Below are positions 37,101 through 42,955 of a stretch of 64,000 nt of DNA, piece by piece. Made by a program: the position numbers and the translations under genes. The stretch lies in the NCBI GenBank assembly GCA_021018995.1, contig CM037589.1, forward strand, positions 59,842,101 through 59,906,100, given 5' to 3'. The stretch is from Chloranthus sessilifolius. Taxonomy: Eukaryota > Streptophyta > Magnoliopsida > Chloranthales > Chloranthaceae. The notes beneath the pieces are model-generated. The model was not told the origin of the DNA. It ran no database searches and saw only the letters and a list, made by a program, of their open reading frames with translations. Each line of letters opens with the position of its first letter. Position 1 is the stretch's first letter.

Positions 37101-37300
37101 GTCTTCTCCGATTTGACCCTCTGTAATAAAAAATTCCAAACGGGTACCATGTTCCCGCGGCAAATCTTCCGGAGGGATTCGATGGACGGCAGGGATTTGT
37201 TCGACGATGCGTATGGGCCTTGAGGCCTGTACCCCATTTCCTTCTGAAGCCACTCCAAAATCATCTCCGGTTGCGGAGCCGAACTCCCCGAAGATTGCAT
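1240..37300 (-). CDS. AUG5: AUGMIN subunit 5 (HAUS5-like), eight exons, 3' end outside window
   Basis: Augmin is the eight-subunit complex that recruits gamma-tubulin to existing microtubules, so branches form in the spindle, phragmoplast and cortical array; AUG5 is a coiled-coil structural subunit. Recognised by similarity to the Arabidopsis protein from memory: start [20 protein letters not shown], then the N-terminal calponin-homology-like region ([20 protein letters not shown]) and Glu/Lys/Arg-rich coiled coils. Exons: 36762-37300, 31867-32409, 29385-29526, 16195-16371, 14858-15067, 5864-6049, 3548-3707, 1240-1435. Every junction is GT-AG and phases agree throughout. Total 2153 nt (717 codons plus 2 nt) against roughly 790-800 aa for the family, so about 80 C-terminal residues lie left of base 1. 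No stop or frame break is seen in any exon, so the gene looks functional. Introns are 1-13 kb and packed with transposons. Confidence 0.95.
1715..2143. mobile_element. hAT-type MITE with expanded (AT)n tract
   Basis: Inverted relative of the element at 17801-18197, sharing CGTCCAGACGTAGCC, CACCCATCACGAGGATTG and TAGCCCTCCATGGCTA blocks. Ends GAGGCC and its complement. A roughly 52-bp (AT)n tract (1967-2018) sits where the other copy has only an A/T-rich stretch. No target duplication is recognised for this copy. Confidence 0.6.
2352..2805. mobile_element. Mutator-type MITE, family A
   Basis: Ends are inverted repeats around CTGACCGACATTTAAACACC at the left and the complementary GGTGTTTAAATGACGGTCAG at the right. 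Same family as 7402-7817, 17308-17754 and 32534-32982. Flanks TAAATAATG and TAAGTAATT are a degraded 9-bp target duplication. Confidence 0.7.
3171..3488. mobile_element. hAT MITE with perfect 8-bp target duplication
   Basis: Starts TAGGGCTGTCAACAG, ends with the complement CTGTTGACAGCCCCA. Flanked by perfect 8-bp CATGCAAG at 3163-3170 and 3489-3496. The interior is rich in GGGTCGG/CCGACCC. Lies in AUG5 intron 7, about 60 bp from exon 7. Confidence 0.85.
3548..3707 (-). CDS. AUG5: AUG5 exon 7
   Basis: 160 nt. Contains the highly conserved [15 protein letters not shown] and [16 protein letters not shown] blocks. Ends in phase 1 (G|GT); acceptor AG at 3709-3708, donor GT at 3547-3546. Confidence 0.94.
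4461..5203. mobile_element. Mutator-type MITE, family B, carrying a minisatellite
   Basis: Ends GGGTACCTCTATTAGCGCCC and the complementary GCTAATAGCAGTACCC. Flanked by TATTTATTA (4452-4460) and TATCTATTA (5204-5212), a 9-bp duplication with one mismatch. 743 bp; the left half holds a minisatellite at 4660-4920. Confidence 0.75.
4660..4920. repeat. Minisatellite of GAAACCC units
   Basis: About 260 bp of degenerate tandem units built on GAAACCCACCTGAAACCCTC, with a pitch near 18-21 bp. Minus-strand translation gives a Gly/Val/Phe/Ser-rich open frame, which is a by-product of the repeat. Confidence 0.7.
5864..6049 (-). CDS. AUG5: AUG5 exon 6
   Basis: 186 nt, 62 codons, phase 0. Reads [20 protein letters not shown] through [20 protein letters not shown] to STPQ. 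Acceptor AG at 6051-6050, donor GT at 5863-5862. Confidence 0.93.
6207..6855. mobile_element. Mutator-type MITE, family B
   Basis: Same termini as 4461-5203 (GGTACCTCTGTTCGTGCC and complement). Flanked by TATAATTTT (6198-6206) and TATAATTTC (6856-6864), 8 of 9 matching. 649 bp; the interior differs from the other copy, lacks the minisatellite and is AT-rich. Confidence 0.72.
6895..7030. repeat. Degenerate GATA/TATCGG MITE remnant
   Basis: TATCGG and CCAATAT motifs in inverted arrangement, like the palindromic hAT MITEs elsewhere in the gene. No ends or duplication recognised. Confidence 0.35.
7402..7817. mobile_element. Mutator-type MITE, family A, perfect 9-bp duplication
   Basis: Begins GGGATAATAGCTCCCGATTG, ends ACGGTCAGAGTCGGGTCC. 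Flanked by TATAAAAAA at 7393-7401 and 7818-7826 (perfect, though low complexity). Confidence 0.75.
9003..9200. repeat. Array of ACACATGTGT/TGTGTCACATG palindromes
   Basis: Within 200 bp the motifs ACATGTGTCACATGTG, GTGACACATGTGACACAT and TCAATTACACATGTGTCACA recur on both strands, so the segment can fold on itself in many registers. Lies in the 5' non-coding part of the hAT element. Confidence 0.75.
9200..9450. repeat. AT-rich tandem repeat, about 55-60 bp period
   Basis: Four to five degenerate copies of a unit with TATTTTAAAAATTAGAATAA followed by TATCAAATAAATATG and AATGTAATCTAA. Directly upstream of the transposase BED exon. Confidence 0.6.
9590..10222 (+). pseudogene. hAT transposase 5' part: BED zinc finger and linker
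   Basis: Frame near 9595-9865 shows a C-x2-C (CKLCGKK) followed by WLKEHLGH, the BED-finger pattern that binds DNA at transposon ends, then a Lys/Glu-rich and acidic linker. A stop after GQW (near 9865) precedes a second frame, 9921-10223, with a Gly/Ser/acidic linker and [20 protein letters not shown], the usual region before DUF659. So this part has at least one disabling change. It could include an intron, but no clear GT-AG pair was found. Confidence 0.7.
10233..10868 (+). pseudogene. hAT transposase DUF659 domain
   Basis: 211 codons with the DUF659 signature: CTIMYDGW (first catalytic Asp region), [32 protein letters not shown] and [17 protein letters not shown]. The usual VTDNA motif of the RNase H-like core reads VTENA here, so the second catalytic Asp is replaced by Glu. 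A TAA just upstream separates it from the preceding frame, where relatives read through. Followed after a stop by the continuation at 10878. Confidence 0.85.
10878..11165 (+). pseudogene. hAT transposase middle part, cut by insertion
   Basis: Frame from [18 protein letters not shown] through [20 protein letters not shown] and [17 protein letters not shown], typical of the hAT helical insertion domain after DUF659. Similarity ends at about 11165 where a non-transposase sequence begins; it resumes near 12230. Confidence 0.75.
11166..12229. mobile_element. LTR-like insertion within the hAT transposase
   Basis: About 1.06 kb with no coding similarity to hAT, splitting the transposase. Reads like a solo LTR in minus orientation (TGTCACGAG near its right edge). 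It contains two pairs of ACGGACGTCCGT palindromes at 11934-12026. Neither LTR borders nor a 5-bp target duplication could be fixed, so the class is tentative. It is a fossil with no recognisable protein domain. Confidence 0.4.
12230..12964 (+). pseudogene. hAT transposase 3' part with hAT-C dimerisation region
   Basis: A short exon ends [13 protein letters not shown] at about 12288 with a GT donor. After a 120-bp intron with acceptor CCAG near 12420, the frame [20 protein letters not shown] resumes. The segment 12623-12920 has [11 protein letters not shown] and [19 protein letters not shown], the hAT C-terminal dimerisation region. The invariant CERNW motif is only seen in a neighbouring frame with its Trp codon as a stop, so this part is broken as well. 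Confidence 0.75.
13312..13488. mobile_element. hAT MITE inserted in the related hAT transposon
   Basis: 177 bp, starts CATGGATCAAAATATCGTCC and ends GATATTTTAACCCATG, matching the termini of the host hAT element. Flanked by perfect 8-bp CTAGTGGT at 13304-13311 and 13489-13496. The interior is mostly CGATACGTATCG palindromes. Other copies: 35678-35906 and 38695-38904. Confidence 0.92.
13489..13865 (+). pseudogene. hAT-encoded C-terminal tail reading frame
   Basis: Gly/Ser/Pro/Tyr-rich frame ([20 protein letters not shown] and [13 protein letters not shown]) of the low-complexity type that follows hAT-C in many plant transposases. It continues the acidic tail seen before the MITE (13021-13311, [20 protein letters not shown]). 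Confidence 0.5.
14560..14612. repeat. (AT)n microsatellite
   Basis: About 40 bp of uninterrupted AT followed by a TGTG/CACA segment; intron 5 of AUG5. A second shorter tract is at 14752-14770. Confidence 0.9.
14858..15067 (-). CDS. AUG5: AUG5 exon 5
   Basis: 210 nt, 70 codons, phase 0. Strong coiled coil from [20 protein letters not shown] to [17 protein letters not shown]. Acceptor AG at 15069-15068, donor GT at 14857-14856. Followed by an 8.8-kb intron holding the large hAT element. Confidence 0.94.
15190..15486. mobile_element. Palindrome-rich hAT MITE (TATCGGCC type)
   Basis: Ends at the right with CCAAGTTTTGATACCATGG, the complement of the left end of 31528-31776. The interior has TATCGGTC and GATACGTATCGGCC repeats and a T-run plus A-run hairpin. 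The left border is unclear. In AUG5 intron 4. Confidence 0.6.
15573..15620. repeat. (TAA)n microsatellite
   Basis: About 16 uninterrupted TAA/ATA units; in AUG5 intron 4 within 600 bp of exon 4. Confidence 0.9.
16195..16371 (-). CDS. AUG5: AUG5 exon 4
   Basis: 177 nt, 59 codons, phase 0 at both ends, starting [20 protein letters not shown] and ending SLRHFE. Acceptor AG at 16373-16372, donor GT at 16194-16193. It is separated from exon 3 by a 13.0-kb intron. Confidence 0.94.
16508..16911. mobile_element. Foldback MITE (same family as 733-1147)
   Basis: Arms begin GGCAGCTTTATTAACACCCA and end with the complementary GTTAATAAAGCTACC; core motifs GATCTTGAG and TTTTTTATTCCATGTGGCAC present in both arms. 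Sits 140 bp from AUG5 exon 4. Confidence 0.68.
17308..17754. mobile_element. Mutator-type MITE, family A, perfect 9-bp duplication
   Basis: 447 bp, GGGATAATGGCTCTTGACCG at the left and complementary right end. Perfect 9-bp TTTCTGGAA at 17299-17307 and 17755-17763, in complex sequence, which is the best evidence that family A is Mutator-type. Confidence 0.9.
17801..18197. mobile_element. hAT-type MITE (GAGAGCTGGG ends)
   Basis: Ends GAGAGCTGGG and complement CCCAGGCCTC. Flanked by 8-bp TTTATGAA at 17793-17800 and 18198-18205. Inverted relative of 1715-2143. Confidence 0.72.
18664..18992. repeat. (CA)n tract, transposon fragment and (AT)n tract
   Basis: (CA)n at about 18690-18730; then 18740-18938, which has GATGCCACGTGGACCTCCAC and ends CCTTTTCCTATATAT; then about 50 bp of (AT)n. 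The fragment is the inverse of 37755-37860, where the same sequence again abuts (AT)n. Confidence 0.6.
18993..20301. mobile_element. Mutator-type MITE, family A, split by a hAT insertion
   Basis: Left end like the GGGACCCGACTCTCCTGACC type, right end CGATCAGGAGCCATTACCCC. The left arm carries a 58-bp direct duplication (second copy from about 19077). A 795-bp hAT element interrupts it at 19305-20099. The left flank is (AT)n, so no target duplication can be judged. Confidence 0.65.
19305..20099. mobile_element. Non-autonomous hAT element, 795 bp, nested
   Basis: Starts TAGGACAGCAACAGAGC and ends GTAGCCCTA; ends are rich in GAGCTCGGCTCG. Flanked by CTTATAGT (19297-19304) and CTTATAGC (20100-20107), an 8-bp duplication with one mismatch. 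No coding region. Confidence 0.8.
20328..20798. mobile_element. Deletion derivative of the hAT at 21836-25638
   Basis: 471 bp, CACTGTTGTCAAA at the left and TTTGACAACAATG at the right. It keeps the 5' UTR block (AACGGTCATAAATATGACCG, CCATACCACATCCATCCAAG, then a (CT)n tract) and the 3' block (GGGGATTTTTGGAGA) of the full element and lacks the transposase. Flanks CATATGAG (20320-20327) and CATATGAC (20799-20806). Confidence 0.83.
21836..25638 (+). mobile_element. hAT transposon (DUF659), 3.8 kb, inserted in the copia fossil
   Basis: Ends CAATGTTATCAAATGGCAT and complementary TGTTGTCATAAAATCACA-type right end. Flanked by GACAGAAC (21828-21835) and GACAAAAC (25639-25646), 8 bp with one mismatch, and copia coding similarity resumes on each side. 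Subterminal regions carry TATGCGATCGCATA-type palindromes on both sides. Encodes a decayed transposase. The (CT)n tract near 22145-22175 and the CCATACCACATCCATCCAAG block mark its 5' UTR. Confidence 0.88.
22500..25002 (+). pseudogene. hAT transposase remnants (BED-like, DUF659, acidic tail)
   Basis: 22500-22720 has a Cys/His-rich BED-like stretch ([16 protein letters not shown] order of Cys and His on near frames). 23217-23450 is the DUF659 core: [20 protein letters not shown] and [20 protein letters not shown], which keeps the catalytic Asp of VTD. 24489-24826 has [20 protein letters not shown] and the region that follows hAT-C, and 24715-25002 the acidic tail. Stops and frame changes separate the pieces and some parts are missing, so it is inactive. 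The hAT-C CERNW motif was not found. Confidence 0.75.
28070..28980. other. Unassigned intron sequence
   Basis: AT-rich with two related short segments (TTGCCATCTTAGATTTCTTA and TTGCCATATTACATGTTTG) that suggest a diverged local duplication around 28430-28560. Otherwise nothing recognised. It may include the lost 5' end of the copia fossil. Confidence 0.3.
28980..29168. repeat. TATCGG-rich MITE remnant
   Basis: CATCGGCCAATATGACCCG and CGGCCAATATGTATCGGATA motifs, ending TTTAAAACCATGCTT; related to the palindromic hAT MITEs. 220 bp from AUG5 exon 3. Confidence 0.45.
29385..29526 (-). CDS. AUG5: AUG5 exon 3
   Basis: 142 nt encoding [20 protein letters not shown] and onward to NPLLERQ. Acceptor AG at 29528-29527, donor GT at 29384-29383, phase 0 at the end. 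It is too short and split to show as a long reading frame; found by family motif and splice sites. Confidence 0.92.
29682..30072. mobile_element. Palindrome-rich hAT MITE
   Basis: Left end CATGGTATCAAAGCTCGGCC, right end CCGAGTTTGATACCTTG (inverted). Interior packed with TATCGGCCGATA palindromes and a T-run/A-run hairpin. Contains a local duplication of the CCATATCAGCGATACCGTAT block. Target duplication unclear. Confidence 0.7.
30365..30790. mobile_element. Large foldback element
   Basis: Arms of about 200 bp: 30415-30540 (TTGTCCCGTGGCACAAGG, CTTCTTTTTAAAC complement, GTGCCACATGGAACACC) and 30655-30780 are imperfect inverted copies, centred near 30580. Would form a long hairpin in the AUG5 primary transcript (intron 2). 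Confidence 0.7.
31528..31776. mobile_element. Palindrome-rich hAT MITE
   Basis: Left CATGGTATCAAAACTCGGCT, right CCGAGTTGACATCTTGG. Interior CCGATACGTATCGG and GGTATTGGGGTGGTATCGG. Lies 90 bp from AUG5 exon 2. Confidence 0.68.
31867..32409 (-). CDS. AUG5: AUG5 exon 2
   Basis: 543 nt; acceptor AG at 32411-32410 and donor GT at 31866-31865. It continues the coiled coil ([20 protein letters not shown]) through an acidic Ser/Asn-rich linker into the conserved [15 protein letters not shown] block. The phase joins exon 1 (AG|G) and exon 3 (AG|A). Confidence 0.94.
32534..32982. mobile_element. Mutator-type MITE, family A
   Basis: GGGATAATGGCCTTTGACCG at left, ACGGTCAGGAGAGTCAATCCC at right. 9-bp duplication TTAATACTA (32525-32533) and TTAACACTA (32983-32991), one mismatch. 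Confidence 0.85.
33380..35110 (-). mobile_element. RTE-type LINE fragment (endonuclease and reverse transcriptase)
   Basis: Minus strand. 35083-34778 is the APE-like endonuclease start: [46 protein letters not shown]. Reverse transcriptase motifs lie further on, including [20 protein letters not shown] at about 33560-33470 and a [16 protein letters not shown] stretch near 33870. Many stops and frame changes; the 5' end and 3' tail were not found. In AUG5 intron 1. Confidence 0.82.
35678..35906. mobile_element. hAT MITE (CATGGATCAAAATATCG type)
   Basis: Same ends as 13312-13488 and the hAT at 8100. Flanks CAAGAGAC (35670-35677) and CGAGAGAC (35907-35914), one mismatch. Interior is a series of CGATACATTGAATGTATCG and CGATACGTATCG palindromes. 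Confidence 0.88.
36337..36360. repeat. Poly-G tract
   Basis: Over 20 consecutive G on the plus strand preceded by CCCCCT, so the AUG5 pre-mRNA carries a long C-run here. Length may be affected by sequencing or assembly. Confidence 0.85.
36762..37300 (-). CDS. AUG5: AUG5 exon 1 (start codon, N-terminal domain, first coiled coil)
   Basis: Encodes about 179 residues from the ATG at 37300-37298. It holds the conserved EWLQKEMGY and [10 protein letters not shown]-type blocks, then a basic low-complexity linker and a coiled coil ([20 protein letters not shown]). It ends ..AATTACAG with GTGAG at 36761, in phase 2. The start is chosen because it matches the family N-terminus; the stretch just upstream (37306-37324) is an A-run with no conserved residues. 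Confidence 0.95.
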
Positions 37301-37560
37301 ATCTTAATTCAAAAAAAAAAAAAACCGAAATCCCGCTATAAAAAATGTGCAGAAATCCAATCATTCAATAAAATCACCATAGAAACGGATCTTGAATCGA
37401 GAGAATCTAACAGAGAAACAGATTCTTCTGCATTGCTGATGATTCGAGGAATTTGAAAAAATATACGTATACTTTTGTTGGCACACGGCTTCGAATAACT
37501 AAGTAACTGAGGTTAGTTTGGTAGAGCTTGGTTAGGGTTTGGCCAAGGGTATTGTCGTCA
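37301..37560 (-). promoter_or_regulatory. AUG5 5' UTR and proximal promoter region
   Basis: Upstream of the AUG5 start codon; begins with an A-run on the plus strand (37306-37324). No canonical TATA box is evident, as is common for housekeeping plant genes. Placement is by position only. Transposon sequence with an (AT)n tract begins near 37717, so the unique promoter is at most about 400 bp. Confidence 0.4.
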
Positions 37561-37699
37561 TTTACTACAGGATCGGCCGAAGGATCGGGATAGCGGTATT
37601 TACAACCAAAGATTCCTCTCTCATAACTAATGGTTCCACTGTTAATAAGGATTCCTCTCTAGCGGCCTTGAATCAGATGATTGGAGATCCATTTTACTT

Positions 37700-37710
37700 C
37701 CACTCTTTCA

Positions 37711-37757
<47 letters not shown>

Positions 37758-37865
37758 AAAAGGCCTCTGACCTCCATGGGAAGCATCCACGTGGCAGCCA
37801 ACATATTATTTTGATGCCACGTGGAGCTCAGGTGCATTGCTTAAGTATTCCACGTAGATTCAATA
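37700..37865. repeat. (AT)n tract with adjoining transposon fragment
   Basis: (AT)n at about 37717-37754, then TAGGAAAAGGCCTCTGACCTCC and GATGCCACGTGGAGCTC, the inverse of 18740-18938. Lies about 400 bp upstream of the AUG5 start. Confidence 0.6.
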
Positions 37866-38519
37866 TCTGATTGTCTCATAGGTATTCTATAATTTTAAGA
37901 TCAACTAATAAAAAAATATGTGTAATTAGAACCTTTAAATGATTGAACTTGATTTTTAAACAATTATCGAACGATTTGAACATAAAAAAAATATAGTATT
38001 TTAAATTTTTTGTTCTATGTTTTATGATTTATTAAAGACAAAAAAAAAACCCTTATTAATATATTTCATGTCTTTATTATGTATAATTTAAAATTATAAA
38101 AAAATTTAATAAAAAATAAAAATATATATAACTTATATTTGTCAACTACAGAATATGGAGAAAAAAATAAAAACTAACAAATAAATATAATATGAAAAAT
38201 ATAATTAAATTGAAAATGAGTATTTATTCCTTCTCGACTTTAACTTTCTTAAGGATTTTATTATTTTAATCATTCGCAATTTCGTATTTAATATTTTGAC
38301 ATATGTACGACATTATGAGACGATTTTGGTAAATCGTATTTTGTACTTTCACTTAAAAGAAATACTTATTTTCGAGATATTTGTTCATGTGAATTGAAAA
38401 TTGTTTATCTTCATTCTATATATAATAAAATATAATTAATCATAACTTTTTTAATAAAAAAATATAATAAAATAATATATATTTCTTTCAATTTTAAAAA
38501 CATAAAATCTATCAGGAAA

Positions 38520-38521
<2 letters not shown>

Positions 38522-38584
<63 letters not shown>
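38522..38584. repeat. (AT)n microsatellite
   Basis: About 60 bp of uninterrupted AT in a strongly AT-rich stretch (37.9-38.7 kb) that otherwise holds nothing recognised. Confidence 0.9.
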
Positions 38585-38585
<1 letters not shown>

Positions 38586-38694
38586 TTCTATATGTAAATT
38601 GAGAGTCTACCAATTTGGTCGATCATTTTTTCTCTTGAACATAAATTACCTTTTACATTTATCATATTTGTTATTACCTTTTTAAACTAGCTAC

Positions 38695-38904
38695 CATGGA
38701 TCAAAATATCATCCGATACCAATACGTATCGGACGTGAACGATACGGTACATTAAATGTACCGTATCGCTCATTTATATTGCAAATACCGGACGATACAT
38801 TCAATGTATCGTCCGGTACACTACTGTTCCGGTACGTATCGTCCGATACGTACCGATTTTTTGACCGGACGATACGTATCGGTTTTCCGGCATTTTAACC
38901 CATG
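38695..38904. mobile_element. hAT MITE, perfect 8-bp duplication
   Basis: CATGGATCAAAATATCATCC at left, GGCATTTTAACCCATG at right; perfect CTAGCTAC at 38687-38694 and 38905-38912. Same family as 13312-13488. Confidence 0.9.
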
Positions 38905-39694
38905 CTAGCTACACCTAACTACCCTATAAAATTTGAAAACTACATATAATTCTACTTTTGTGTGGTGCCTTTTTAGTTTTTTGTAAGGAAAATGTTTGAC
39001 ATACAAAACAGCATTGCGAAGACAAAAATTACTGTAGCAGATACGCTTAGTCACCATCTGTCAATCAAAAAGATTCAAAAGAATCAAGAAACCTAGTACC
39101 CAACCATTGTAAGAATCAAGAAAAAAATAGGCATCCATTTTCTTTTCTTTTTTAATTTAAAAATTTTAAAAATAATTTATTTATTATTTAAGAATAAATA
39201 AATAAGAAATATTAATTAATTAAATGTAGAAAAGGGCAAAATAACATACAAACCTGTCTAATAACAGTTGGCTTTTTCTTCTTTTAATGATACAAATTTT
39301 TTAGAAAGAACAATGACCAACAACCATAGTGTGACAAATTTCGCTACAAAATTTCATAAAATTCGTTGAAATGAGGGGCAAACAAATGTTTTGAAGATAT
39401 TTCGGTGCTTTTCGATAATTTGAACTTTTTTCGATGAATTTAGAAAATTTTGGTATTTTCGAAAGTTTTCATAAATTTCAATATATATATATTTTAATAT
39501 GACTAGAGAATAGTGGCTTTGTGCTTACAAGTCAACAGACTCAACAGACAGCTGCTAAGCATGTTCAAGGAACCTATATTATATAGGCGGCTTCCCATGT
39601 CAATTTTTCTGTTCTCACTGATGTGGGACTAAAAAATGAGTGCAGTTTGCTCAATGGGTACCGTTTAATCACCTAAAAGGCCGCCTTTTCACCC

Positions 39695-40052
39695 TACCTC
39701 CTCCACTTGGTATGTATTGACTGCCTTTGAATCAGATGGTGGAGGCCATTTTTCATCTCCATCTTTTGCACACTAGATTTATGGATCGTGGTCGTACTAT
39801 CAGACGGTCGATTTTTTATTATGTATTACACACATCTAAAAAAGTGACGCTAAAATCATGCTTGAGCGTGATCGAGGTCATATGATTTTAGGGTCACTTT
39901 TTAAGATATGTGTAATAAAAAATCGACCGTCTATGGTACACCCACAATCCATAGGTCCATTGTGCAAAATATGGGGATGAAAAATAACCTCCACCATCTG
40001 ATTTAAAAGCGGTCAATACATGCCGACTGAAAAAGGTGAGGTGAGAAAGCAG
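39695..40052. mobile_element. Foldback MITE
   Basis: Inverted arms around CAGACGGTCGATTTTTTATTA and TAATAAAAAATCGACCGTCT, extending to the TATTGACTGCC and complementary GCGGTCAATACATG ends. Same broad family as 733-1147. The upstream stretch 38.9-39.7 kb is AT-rich with nothing recognised. Confidence 0.65.
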
Positions 40053-40289
40053 TCTGGTGGGGTGAGTATAATGGTATCTTTTGTCAATTTGTCTTCTATA
40101 GTTCTATGCTTGAGCTCGACATCAGTGTTTAGATCAATCACTAATTTTTTTTTAAAATATTAAATATATTTTTCTAATCTTTGAAATTTTTTCGAATTTT
40201 TTTTGAAATATATCAAAATTAATCCAAAATGTATAAAAAAACTCTCCACTTAAAAATTATCAAAAACGAAATTTGTCAGTATACCAACA

Positions 40290-40291
<2 letters not shown>

Positions 40292-40353
<62 letters not shown>

Positions 40354-40376
40354 TATAGAGAGAGAGAGAGAGAGAG
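40292..40376. repeat. (AT)n plus (GA)n microsatellite
   Basis: About 55 bp of AT, then GATATAGA and a short (GA)n run, then CTCCAGGTCTCCTGGAG, a short perfect palindrome. Confidence 0.9.
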
Positions 40377-40619
40377 CCGATTAGGTCTCCAGGTCTCCTG
40401 GAGAACGTGGTGCCTTAATGCCAGCTTCGTCCATTTAATACGCATTCATTTTTCAGAGTAAGTCTTTTTATCGTATAAGAACTTGTGAAAAAGATGTGTT
40501 GCTCTTTTCATTGCATAAGAACTTAAGAAAAAGATCTGCTGCTTTCTTTTCTTTTTTTATTCTTTTTTTTTTTTTGTTTTTTTTAATTTTATACGGTCAT
40601 CCAGCATAGCATCTTTTTA

Positions 40620-40805
40620 TAAGCTATTCTACGATTATGGAATAGCATGAGGGTGCACCAAGTACAATGGTAAGGATTAACTAACAAAAATTAATTCACA
40701 CCTTATAAACACAGGTGCAAAACAGCGTGGAGGACAAGCATCGAACCCACGACCTCCTCCCTCACAATAGAGGGAAGGTGCCAACTGAAATAATGCCTCT
40801 TTTTA
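40620..40805 (-). mobile_element. Possible tRNA-derived SINE
   Basis: On the minus strand, TCAGTTGGCACCTTCCC resembles a pol III A box and GTCGTGGGTTCGATGCTTG a B box, about 45 nt apart as in tRNA-derived SINEs. A 3' body follows without an obvious tail. No target duplication seen; could instead be a relic tRNA pseudogene. Confidence 0.45.
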
Positions 40806-41014
40806 TGTTGCGACAACTTTACCTAATTTTAGCATTTTGCTTGCATTTGTTAAGAGTAGTAAATCTTTCTATGTTAGAGATCTCACGGCTATGATTGAAT
40901 GTTGGACTTTTTTTGTATTTTTAGAAGAGCAATATATATATATATATAATTACCTTTAAATCCAACAACCAAATTTTTCTGTTCACCCACACTTAAACAA
41001 ATTGATTATATTGA

Positions 41015-41330
41015 ATCGGACGATGGAGATTGTTTATCGTCATAATCTTTCACACGATAGATCTTGAGAACATGGTCGTTCCATCAAACGGTCGATTTTT
41101 TATTTCATGTGATACACAACCAAAAAAGTAACCTTAAAATCAATTTTGATCATCCACATGATATTATGACCACTTTTTTGATATGTGTGCTACGAGAAAT
41201 AAAACACTAATTATTTGATGGCAAGCCCATGATCTCAAGATTCATCGTGTGAGAGATTGGGAGGATAAACATTCTCCATCATTTGATTCTACCAAGTCAA
41301 TATGTTTCAGCGTGTGTGAACTCAAAAATT
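41015..41330. mobile_element. Foldback MITE
   Basis: Arms: GACGATGGAGATTGTTTATC with GATCTTGAGA at left and ATCTCAAGATTCATCGTGTG with GATAAACATTCTCCATC at right; same family as 733-1147. Followed by a second small palindrome at 41395-41500 (GCAAC/GTTGC ends). Confidence 0.6.
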
Positions 41331-42483
41331 CAATGGATGGATTTAAAAGTACTATATATATATTGAAAATTATAAATGATTGACAATTTTGCAGATAGCT
41401 TATGCGACATGCTGTGATTGGCTGCAGTGCTTAGGCCCCACTATTTGTGCAGCCAGTCATGTTGCACCACATAAGTTGCTTGCAAAATTGTCCACCAAAA
41501 ATTATCTCTAGGGGCTAGTATTTCAGCATTTGAGATGTGTTATATATATTAGTGAGTAATATATATTTTATTATTTCAAAATTAAGTTTTTAATTATCAT
41601 TATATGTATTGATAATAATTCAATTGAAAACTTGTAAAAATTATTATCTTATCTCTTCACCGTAAATGTAAAAAGACGCAAGTCTGACATCTCTTTATAG
41701 TAAATTCGAAAAAACACAAATGAAACTGGAGAGACGGTTCGTAATTTTTTCTATAAATAGAGATCAGATCCGATTAAAAAAAATAAACACAAACTATAAT
41801 AACATCTATTTCTTTTCTTCTCTTACGCTCTTATTTTTTTAAGAATCTTTTTGTGTGTTAGAAAATCTGTGTGACAGGTTATTTTTTTAGAAAGTACAAT
41901 TTACAAAAAAACATACGATTCTTGATAAGACCGGGCTCTATTATATCATGAAAGCAGATTAATTGGGAACCCTATTGCATCTTTGTTTATCCGATAGAGT
42001 GGTGACGTCTATTGTCTTTAAGACAGTGTAGTAAATTATGCGCCTTGGAGCTATTATCAATACCACTTTTTTATCAACATAATGATCTAAAATTTTTTGG
42101 TACAAAATATTGGAATAAAAAATGGTCTTTCATCATCTCATTAGCCGTGTGAAAACATGGTCTGAAATTAATGTCTACCTTTATATTTTCAACATACTTT
42201 TAATTTTAAATGGCCTTTGACCACTTTGAATTAGAGTTCCACCCAATATTCTGCTTCATGGATCTTGAGAGCATGACCATCAAATCATTGTGGAGCACAT
42301 GGTGAGGTTTCTCATGGAACTCCTCCCAAAAAGTGGGCCCAGGACCAAGAAAATGGCCCAGGGGTAGAGTACCTAATACGAACTCTTCTAAATGCAAAGT
42401 TACCCAGATGCCTTTTTTGCCCCTCCAAATTAAAGAAGCAATTTCATGGAACTCGATTGCTTCGCAGTTCTTCATTACCCCTC

Positions 42484-42955
42484 GTATCTATATCGGTCTC
42501 AATGGGTTGTATCGGGCCAGGCCTTAAACAAGTTGGATATAATCGGGCTTCTTTGAGCTAGCTCATATCCGGCCTGAATTTAATCGAGTCGGGCCGGGCC
42601 AGCTCGTTACTTAACACTACAAAAATAAGACTATTAGCGGCAGCTAAAAACTGCCGTTATTAACAGAAAATTACCGCTAATAGTCTTAACAACTTTTTTT
42701 ATTAATAGCAGCAGTTTTTTGCTCTAAAAACTGTCGCTAATAGTTTTATTTTTTGTAGTATACTTACCTTAGACCATACTTGCACCATGGCGTCAGACCG
42801 GGCCACAAGCCAACCCGATATTTTCTATATGAATGGCCTCAATTGATTGGGTCGGGTTGGGCTTTAAACGGAAAGGTTATAATCGAGCCTCTTAGAGTTA
42901 GCGCATACTCGACCCAACTACTAATCGAATTGGGTCAGACTTTTATCTTTTATGG
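42484..42955. repeat. Diverged direct repeat of about 125 bp around a small MITE
   Basis: 42484-42612 and 42830-42955 share the order TCAATxGGxTxGxTCGGG, GGCxTTAAAC, ATAATCGxGCxTCTTxGAG and CGGCCTGAATTTAATCGA-like blocks. Between them lies a 146-bp MITE. Confidence 0.5.
42615..42760. mobile_element. MITE with CACTACAAAAA end
   Basis: Starts CACTACAAAAATAAGACTAT and ends TTTTTTGTAGT; inner arms AGCTAAAAACTGCCG and its complement can fold. Related to 43005-43140. Ends resemble CACTA superfamily termini; target duplication not resolved. Confidence 0.6.

Noticed and set aside
40620-40805. Functional tRNA gene
   Set aside because: Box-like motifs are present but no cloverleaf with a proper acceptor stem could be drawn by eye.
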